From Streptomyces sp. NBC_00376 (GTDB lineage Bacteria; Actinomycetota; Actinomycetes; Streptomycetales; Streptomycetaceae): 64,000 nucleotides of DNA. The notes below the pieces were generated by a model. That model worked only from the letters and a program-made list of their open reading frames with translations. It was not told the origin of the DNA and searched no databases. The stretch covers positions 4,030,001 to 4,094,000 of the forward strand of contig NZ_CP107960.1 in assembly GCF_036077095.1 (NCBI RefSeq). The letters run 5' to 3'. This document shows positions 58,327 to 64,000 of this stretch, one piece after another (within the stretch, counting starts at the first letter, position 1; each line of letters opens with the position of its first letter). A program made the position numbers and the translations under genes.

Positions 58327-59955
58327 ATGAACCTGCCGCCCCTGCCCGCCCGGCGCACCCTCCTCACCGCGGGCGCCGCCGCGCTCGCCGGCGTCACCGC
58401 CACCGCCTGCAGCGGCACTTCCGGCGGCTCCACGGCCCCGTCCGACGCCGCCGGCACCTCCGACGGCTCCGGTACCTCGGGCAGCACGGGTGCCTCGTCC
58501 GCCCCACCGGCCCCGTCGAAATCCACCCCCACCGGACCGGCGGACTTCTCCGCCCTGGCCAAGAGCCTCGACGGTGGCCTCGTACGACCCCAGGACGCCT
58601 CCTATCCGACCGCCCGTCAGCTGTACAACACCCGCTTCGACGGCCTGAAGCCCGCCGCCGTCGCCTATGTCCGGCACGCGGCGGACATCCGCGAGTGCCT
58701 GGCCTTCGCCCGCCGCACGGGCACCCCCGTCTCCATCCGCAGCGGCGGCCACTCGTACGCGGGCTGGTCGAGCGGGAACGGACGGCTCGTCATCGACGTC
58801 TCGTCGCTGTCCCGTGTCGGGACGGACGGCACGATCGGCGCGGGCGCCAAGCTCATCGGCGTCTACCAGCGCCTCGCCCGCAGCGGCCTGACGATCCCCG
58901 GCGGCTCCTGCCCCACCGTCGGCATCTCCGGCCTCACCCTCGGCGGCGGCCACGGCGTCGCCTCCCGCGCATACGGCCTGACCTGCGACAGCCTGACCGC
59001 GGCGACGCTCGTCACGGCCGACGGCAAGACCCTCACCGTGGACGCCGGGCACCACCCGGACCTCTTCTGGGCGCTGCGCGGCGCGGGCAACGGCAACTTC
59101 GGCGTGGTCACCGAGCTGACGTTCCGCACCCGCCCGGTCCCGCGGACCGTCACCGCCTACATGTCGTGGCCGTGGTCACGCGCCCGGTCCGTCGTCTCGG
59201 CCTGGCAGGAGTGGGGCCCGGACCAGCCCGACGAGATCTGGTCCTCCGCACACCTCGCCGCCGGACCCGGGGGCGGCAACCCGACCGTCTCGGTCGCCGC
59301 GTTCAGCCTCGGTACGTACGGCGACCTGCAGAACGCCGTCGACCGCCTCGCCGACCGGATCGGCGCCCCGGCCTCCTCCGTGTCGCTGCGCCGCCGCAGC
59401 TACCAGGAGTCGATGCTCGTGTACGCGGGCTGCTCGGGCATCACCGACGCCCAGTGCCATCTGCCGGGGACGACGCCCGGCCGCACCACGCAGGGCACGC
59501 TCCGGCGCGAGACGTACGCCGCCGCGTCCGACTTCTACGACCGCTCGCTGTCCCCGGCGGGCGTGCAGGCCCTGCTCGACCGGACCGAGGCGTTCACCCG
59601 GATTCCGGTGACACAGTCCGGGGGCGGCGGCTCCATCGCGCTCACCGCGCTCGGCGGGGCGATCAACCGGGTCTCCCCGCAGTCGACGGCCTTCGTCCAC
59701 CGGGGCTCGCGGGTGCTCGCGCAGTACATCGGTTCCTGGAGCCCCGGTACGACGGGCACCGCCCAGCAGGACTGGCTGAAAAACACTCATGCGGCGATGC
59801 GCCGGCACGCGTCGGGAGCGGCGTACCAGAACTACACCGACCCGACGCTGACCAACTGGCGCCGGGCCTACTACGGCTCGGCGGCCGACCGCCTCGCCGG
59901 TCTGAGGAAGCAGTACGACCCCGACCGCCTCTTCGCCTTCCCGCAGGCGCTCTGA
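58327..59955 (+). CDS. FAD-binding oxidoreductase of the BBE-like family, lipoprotein
   Basis: A 542-residue protein. The N-terminus has an Arg pair and lipobox (LPARRTLLTAGAAAL, VTATACSG), so it is exported, perhaps by Tat as a folded flavoprotein, and lipid anchored. The PCMH-type FAD domain has IRSGGHSYAGWSSGNGRL, where the His may link FAD covalently, and ISGLTLGGGHGVASRAYGLT. The usual second Cys for bicovalent FAD is replaced in the CPTVGISG region by Thr/Val. The C-terminal BBE segment YQNYTDPTLTNWRRAYYGSA is complete. It oxidises a sugar, alcohol or alkaloid-like substrate. Confidence 0.88.
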   Translation: MNLPPLPARRTLLTAGAAALAGVTATACSGTSGGSTAPSDAAGTSDGSGTSGSTGASSAPPAPSKSTPTGPADFSALAKSLDGGLVRPQDASYPTARQLYNTRFDGLKPAAVAYVRHAADIRECLAFARRTGTPVSIRSGGHSYAGWSSGNGRLVIDVSSLSRVGTDGTIGAGAKLIGVYQRLARSGLTIPGGSCPTVGISGLTLGGGHGVASRAYGLTCDSLTAATLVTADGKTLTVDAGHHPDLFWALRGAGNGNFGVVTELTFRTRPVPRTVTAYMSWPWSRARSVVSAWQEWGPDQPDEIWSSAHLAAGPGGGNPTVSVAAFSLGTYGDLQNAVDRLADRIGAPASSVSLRRRSYQESMLVYAGCSGITDAQCHLPGTTPGRTTQGTLRRETYAAASDFYDRSLSPAGVQALLDRTEAFTRIPVTQSGGGGSIALTALGGAINRVSPQSTAFVHRGSRVLAQYIGSWSPGTTGTAQQDWLKNTHAAMRRHASGAAYQNYTDPTLTNWRRAYYGSAADRLAGLRKQYDPDRLFAFPQAL

Positions 59956-59967
59956 GGGCGCCGGCCC

Positions 59968-60693
59968 TTATGCCGCGAGGTCCTTCTCGCCGTCGCCACC
60001 GCCCGTGCCCGGCCGCGGCTCGGGGATTCCGAACGCCCCGGCCGGGCCTCCGGCCGCCGCCACCGGCCGGCGCGACCGTACGAGCCACCCGAACCGGTCC
60101 GACCGCGAGACCGCCGCCACCAGCGGGGTCAGCAGCATCATCGCCAGCGGGGCGAGCAGCAGGGCGACCGCGGTGCCGAGCGCGAATCCGCCGATGACGT
60201 CGGTCGGGTAGTGGACGCCCATGTAGATCCGGCAGAAGCCCTCCAGGAGGGCCAGCGCGATCGCGGCGATGCCGAACTTCCGGTTGGCCACGAAGATCCC
60301 GACGGCCAGGGCCATCGCCATCGTGGCGTGGTCGCTCACGAAGGAGAAGTCGTTCTTCCCCGCCACCAGGACGTCCAGCCCCTGGTGGTCCCTGAACGGG
60401 CGGGGCCGGTGCACGAATCCGCGGATCGGGATGTTGATCAGGAGCGCGATCCCGGCGGCGAGCGGCGCCCAGACGAGCCCGGAGACCGCGGCCGCCGAGT
60501 CGTCGGCCGTGCCGCGGCGGCGCACGCTCCACCAGCACCACAGGACCACGAGGACCATGCCGAGCATGATTCCGTACTCACCGACGAACTCCATGACCCG
60601 GTCGAACCAGGTGGGAGCGGACTTCGCGAGTCCGTTGATGTCGTAGAGCAGGCTGACGTCGGGGTTCGACCCATCCAGTGCGAGTCCAGCCAT
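59968..60693 (-). CDS. PAP2-family membrane phosphatase
   Basis: A 241-residue enzyme with about six membrane helices. The three-part phosphatase signature is visible: RGFVHRPRPF (motif 1), FSFVSDHATMAMALA (motif 2, SDHA where PSGH is usual), and GVHYPTDVIGGF (motif 3, catalytic His). It dephosphorylates a lipid phosphate such as undecaprenyl diphosphate or phosphatidic acid at the membrane. The C-terminal 60 residues are cytosolic and Gly/Arg rich. It is convergent with the oxidoreductase. The 265 bp upstream hold no gene I can support. Confidence 0.9.
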   Translation of the reverse strand: MAGLALDGSNPDVSLLYDINGLAKSAPTWFDRVMEFVGEYGIMLGMVLVVLWCWWSVRRRGTADDSAAAVSGLVWAPLAAGIALLINIPIRGFVHRPRPFRDHQGLDVLVAGKNDFSFVSDHATMAMALAVGIFVANRKFGIAAIALALLEGFCRIYMGVHYPTDVIGGFALGTAVALLLAPLAMMLLTPLVAAVSRSDRFGWLVRSRRPVAAAGGPAGAFGIPEPRPGTGGGDGEKDLAA

Positions 60694-60958
60694 CTGCTGC
60701 GGCCCCTTGCCTTGTCTGCTGCCGCGGGCACACCCGTGTGCACCGCTATGACGAACCCCCGTGTCGGTTCGATCACTGCGTAATTCAGTGCTTCATAAAC
60801 CGGTGCGCAGTCGCTCCGGTCCACCCAGGGAACGACGCCCCCTGTGCCCGCGTTCCGCTCTCCACCGAATGATCACCATGACGTTATCGAAGAGTGACTC
60901 GTCGTCGCAGCTCAGGGCCCAGGCTTCACAGAGAGTTCCGGCCACCGCCGCCGCTGCG

Positions 60959-61969
60959 TCATGCCGCCGGCCGGGCCGTCGGAAGGGCGGCGGCCCCGTC
61001 CTTGGTCACGCGCGTCGCGCCGAAGTAGTCGGGCGCGTCGATCTTGTCGAACCGGATCACGGCCCCGGTGTACGGAGCGTTGATCATGTATCCGCCGCCG
61101 ACGTAGATCCCCACGTGGTGGATGGCCCGCGAGTTGCCCAGGTCGTTCGAGAAGAACACCAGGTCGCCGGGGAGCAGCTCGTCCCGGGATGGGTGCGGCC
61201 CGGCGTTGTACTGATCGTTCGCCACCCGGGGCAGCTCGATGTCCACGGTCCGGTACGCGGCCTGGGTCAGCCCCGAGCAGTCGAACCGCCCGTTCTGCTC
61301 GGGCGTGCCGTTCCCGCCCCAGAGGTACGGCGTACCGAGCTTCTTCTGCGCGAAGTAGATCGCCCCGGCCGCCTGCTCCGAGGGCTGTACGCGCCCGACG
61401 GGCCTGGCGAAGCTCTTCTCCAGGGAACGGATGATGGTGACGTAGTTCTGGGTCTCCGAGATGTCCGGGATCCCACCGGCCCGGATCACCCGGTACGCGC
61501 CGGCGTTGTACGCGGCCAGCATGTTGTCCGTCTGGTCCCCCGGCACCTTCTTCACGTACCCGGCCAGTTCGCAGTCGTACGAGGCGGCGGACGGGATCGC
61601 GTCGGCCGGATCCCATACGTCCCGGTCGCCGTCCTTGTCCCCGTCGATCCCGTGACCGGCCCAGGTGCCGGGGATGAACTGGGCGATGCCCTGCGCGGCG
61701 GCGGGACTCTCGGCCCGGGGGTTCCACCCGCTCTCCTGGTAGAGCTGGGCGGCGAGCAGGGCCGGGTTGATGGCGGAGCAGAGGTTGCCCCACTTCTGCA
61801 CCAGCGACTGGTACTTCGCGGGCACGGCCCCCTTGGCCAGCGCAACGGCCCCGCCGCCACCGGAACCTGCGAGTCCGGCGGCGGCGGAGTACGTACCGAC
61901 GACGAGCAACGCCACGAAGCACATGGCCATGCCTACACCGATGCCACCGACCACCCAGAATTTCCGCAC
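60959..61969 (-). CDS. Lytic transglycosylase / NlpC-P60 two-domain cell-wall hydrolase
   Basis: A 336-residue membrane-anchored enzyme. After an N-terminal helix (VVGGIGVGMAMCFVALLVVG), an SLT-type transglycosylase domain has the catalytic Glu in LAAQLYQESGWNPRA, then QGIAQFIPGTWAGHG and NMLAAYNAGAYRV. The C-terminal NlpC/P60 peptidase has Cys in GRFDCSGLTQAAYRT, His in AIHHVGIYVG and a polar third residue after it. It cuts both glycan and stem peptide of peptidoglycan, as in cell growth, spore formation or conjugation. It is upstream of the PAP2 gene on the same strand, 265 bp apart. Confidence 0.93.
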   Translation of the reverse strand: MRKFWVVGGIGVGMAMCFVALLVVGTYSAAAGLAGSGGGGAVALAKGAVPAKYQSLVQKWGNLCSAINPALLAAQLYQESGWNPRAESPAAAQGIAQFIPGTWAGHGIDGDKDGDRDVWDPADAIPSAASYDCELAGYVKKVPGDQTDNMLAAYNAGAYRVIRAGGIPDISETQNYVTIIRSLEKSFARPVGRVQPSEQAAGAIYFAQKKLGTPYLWGGNGTPEQNGRFDCSGLTQAAYRTVDIELPRVANDQYNAGPHPSRDELLPGDLVFFSNDLGNSRAIHHVGIYVGGGYMINAPYTGAVIRFDKIDAPDYFGATRVTKDGAAALPTARPAA

Positions 61970-62143
61970 CCCTCAACCATCCCCCATCGGGGCCGTGTTC
62001 ATGGCCGTTTTCGAGGGTGTGTGCGAGTCTTCCGGGTCATCGGGGCTCACAGGCCGGCCAATCCGGCGCACGGAACCGTCCGCCCGGCGCACCGGGTGCA
62101 CCGGCCGGATCGGCCGGCGCACCCACCGAACGCCGAGTGACCG

Positions 62144-62749
62144 TCAGGAGGCTCCGGCGGACCAGAAGTCGGAGCGCACGTTGGGGCTCGGCAGCGGGTA
62201 GACGCCCTTGTAGGCCGGCCCGTTCGGCTTCGACGTGGAGTCGGCGACCTTCGACTCCTTCACACAGGGGCTGTCCGCCTCGAAGAAGGCCTGCCCCTTG
62301 GCCCGGATGCTCACACTGATGCCGAAGCCGTCCTTCGACACCGCGTAGACCGCAGGGAACTGCTCGTCCTTGTTCTTCGCCTTGATGCGGTAGTCGCCGG
62401 CGCGCCAGAACTTCTCGATCTGGTCCAGGAAGCCCTGCCGCCGCTCCGCGGAGACGATGGTCATCACGGTGCGCCTGCGCGTCACATCGCAGCTGCCCTT
62501 CGTCGTCGGGCCGTGGGCCCACTGCACCTCGGGGTCGATCGCCTTCAGTACGTCGTCGAGCATGCCGTCGGCCCGGTCGGCGGCCTCCTGCATGTCCATG
62601 CCGTTCCCCTTGGTGCTCTTGTCGCTCTTTGCGCTCTTGGTGGCCGTGGTGCTCGTGTCCGCACCCGGCTGCGCCTTCTCGCTGCCGCAGGCGGACAGCG
62701 CGAAACCTACGGCCAGAGCCACCGCGACGATCTGGAACCTTCGGCTCAT
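62144..62749 (-). CDS. Hypothetical lipoprotein paired with the DUF1023 hydrolase
   Basis: A 201-residue lipoprotein. The signal ends in the lipobox FALSACGSEK, then a Thr/Ser/Lys-rich linker. The folded part begins near residue 50 (MQEAADRADGMLDDVLKAID) and has two Cys (KGSCDVTRR, DSPCVKES) likely bonded outside the cell. The ATG overlaps the stop of the hydrolase by 4 bp, so they are translated together. The pattern resembles lipoproteins that accompany DUF1023 proteins in streptomycetes. Function unknown. Confidence 0.8.
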   Translation of the reverse strand: MSRRFQIVAVALAVGFALSACGSEKAQPGADTSTTATKSAKSDKSTKGNGMDMQEAADRADGMLDDVLKAIDPEVQWAHGPTTKGSCDVTRRRTVMTIVSAERRQGFLDQIEKFWRAGDYRIKAKNKDEQFPAVYAVSKDGFGISVSIRAKGQAFFEADSPCVKESKVADSTSKPNGPAYKGVYPLPSPNVRSDFWSAGAS

Positions 62750-64000
62750 CGGTACTCCTCAATCTTGAGCCGGTCGGCGTGTCCCGACACGATAAGGGCG
62801 ATGCTGTCGGCGGACACGGCGTCCCGTGACGGGGTGAAGTAATTGGAGTGCGAGTCGAAGCTCATGGGCTTGCCCGGATCCACCGGGAACCGCCTGGCCC
62901 CGAACGCCGCGCTCGCCGGGTCCTTGCCGAACCAGAGGTCGTCGTCGCCCGGGTCCGCGAGGTCCCCTGCGGCGTACGCCCCGGCCGGTCCGCCCAGGAT
63001 CATCCCGATCCCACCCACGATGACCTGTGTCTTGGACGGGAGCTTGGTCACCGGGTCGTTGGCCGCGGCGCCGACGAAGACGTGCCCGGCGCCGACGCCG
63101 AGGTCCACGGCACGGTCCACGCCCACCCCGGGGCTGCCGACCAGGATGATGTCGTCCACCCCCGGGATCCCCCCGAGCTTCTGGGTCGCGGCGCCGACGG
63201 TGCGCGAACCGTAGGAGTGCCCGATGGCCGTGATGTGCGGGTCCTTGTTCTGGTTGGTCGCGACGATGCCGCTCATGAAGTCGTTGTACGCCGCGCCGCC
63301 CTTCTCCGCCCGCGCGGTACCGGCGACCGCCAGGCTCTGCAGCCCGTCCGGCGTCTGCGGGGCGTCGTACCCGAGCCAGATGATCGCCGCGCTGGACGGG
63401 TCGTAGCCCTGGGCGCCGATCGCCGTGTCACGGGCCCGCTTGAGGCCGCTCTTCGCGAACTCCTCGTCGAGGGCGGTGTTCAGCCCCGGCACGTAGGCCG
63501 ACACGTTCTTCGAGGTGTCGGGGTTCCCGTAGGAGACGATCGCCCGGCCGTTGCCCTCGTCGCTGATGCCGATGAGGTACATCGGGGGCTGGCTGCCCTC
63601 CTTCAACTGCCGGTCGATCTCCCGCAACCCGGCCAGCTGCTCCTGCGACTTCTTGTCGGTCCTGCCCTCCAGCTTCGAGATCAGGTTCGGCAGGTTGCGG
63701 CGGTTGGCCGTGTCCCGGTCCGCCACCGGAATCCCGTCCAGGCTGCCGATCTGGTCCGGGAGGAGCTCCAGGTAGCGGTCGCGCTGTTCCTGCGTCAGCC
63801 CGTTCCACCAGTACTCGCGGCCGGCCGCGCTGCCGCCGCGCGGGATGCGGTCGTTGAGGTACTGCCGCTCCCCGTCCCGTACCGCGGACTCGACGCGGGT
63901 ACCGGACCCGGGCAGCCCGGTGAGCGCGCTGCCGCCTCCGCCGGAGCCCTTGGTCACGTCCCAGGCGGCCTGGATGTACTTGCCCTTGTCCCACTTGTCG
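62746..64000 (-). CDS. Alpha/beta hydrolase, DUF1023 family, 5' end outside window
   Basis: The frame is open to the window edge; before the first internal start (GTG 63957) the codons read DKWDKGKYIQAAWDVTKGSG, so the gene starts beyond 64000. The DUF1023 domain has the nucleophile elbow ITAIGHSYGSRTVG, an upstream strand MYLIGISDEGNGRAIVSYGN, the acid region IILVGSPGVGVDRA, and the final His in FDSHSNYFTP. The missing N-terminus in this family is a long helical, WXG-like segment. It is probably an esterase or a secretion-linked hydrolase. Its stop overlaps the lipoprotein start. Confidence 0.85.
   Translation of the reverse strand, partial: DKWDKGKYIQAAWDVTKGSGGGGSALTGLPGSGTRVESAVRDGERQYLNDRIPRGGSAAGREYWWNGLTQEQRDRYLELLPDQIGSLDGIPVADRDTANRRNLPNLISKLEGRTDKKSQEQLAGLREIDRQLKEGSQPPMYLIGISDEGNGRAIVSYGNPDTSKNVSAYVPGLNTALDEEFAKSGLKRARDTAIGAQGYDPSSAAIIWLGYDAPQTPDGLQSLAVAGTARAEKGGAAYNDFMSGIVATNQNKDPHITAIGHSYGSRTVGAATQKLGGIPGVDDIILVGSPGVGVDRAVDLGVGAGHVFVGAAANDPVTKLPSKTQVIVGGIGMILGGPAGAYAAGDLADPGDDDLWFGKDPASAAFGARRFPVDPGKPMSFDSHSNYFTPSRDAVSADSIALIVSGHADRLKIEEYR

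Overview
This 64 kb window is a piece of a Streptomyces chromosome. GC is very high, third codon positions are strongly G/C, and the gene set is typical of the genus: mycothiol synthase, RsiG, Nur, GlnR, a PhoP-type pst operon, CssRS/HtrA, CsoR, many TetR/GntR regulators and many leaderless-looking promoters. From memory, the order from rsiG through nur, rhodanese, glnR, cssRS, mshD, ppk and pst to csoR follows the core of other streptomycetes such as S. coelicolor. I could not run an alignment.

Layout. 1-11.6 kb holds small regulator/enzyme units: a TetR with a membrane protein, HxlR divergent from an imine-reductase-like gene, an aldo/keto reductase broken by one in-frame TGA, two more TetR genes, and a GntR-HAD-phosphotransferase operon. 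11.8-23 kb is core metabolism and development: an Eis-type acetyltransferase, asparaginase II, the WhiG anti-sigma factor RsiG with both c-di-GMP signatures, Dtd, YgfZ, Nur and a nitrobindin-like protein. It also has an operon of three tandem paralogous membrane-anchored proteins, and a rhodanese-DUF1416 operon preceded by a Cys-containing leader peptide. 23-32.5 kb has DUF2993 and YGDQ-repeat membrane proteins, a MoaD-like protein, a hydrolase, the nitrogen regulator GlnR, a LacI regulator, and HtrA with CssRS for secretion stress.

32.5-39.9 kb is an accessory, decaying segment between cssS and a 5'-nucleotidase. It holds a frameshifted PIN toxin beside its antitoxin, truncated TetR and secreted-protein remnants, a Tat-exported PI-PLC, and two exact tandem copies of a 1,987-bp IS110-family element. 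The element carries a transposase, a structured 5' non-coding region (candidate bridge RNA) and, unusually, a convergent passenger gene for a small membrane protein. The tandem pair sits in a C-run inside a host gene whose two halves can still be joined in frame.

40-64 kb returns to core: 5'-nucleotidase, mycothiol synthase, a YtrA-type ABC operon, and a phosphate block. The phosphate block is ppk, CHAD and Nudix, then pstSCAB behind 11-nt PHO-box repeats, with a convergent low-affinity Pit transporter and its PhoU-like partner. After it come csoR with its operator, a lipoprotein with 18-bp repeats, a FAD oxidoreductase, a PAP2 phosphatase, a two-domain cell-wall hydrolase, and a lipoprotein/DUF1023 hydrolase pair that runs off the window.

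I saw no tRNA, rRNA or CRISPR array. Several small genes (33, 35 and 55 aa) were read directly from the sequence.
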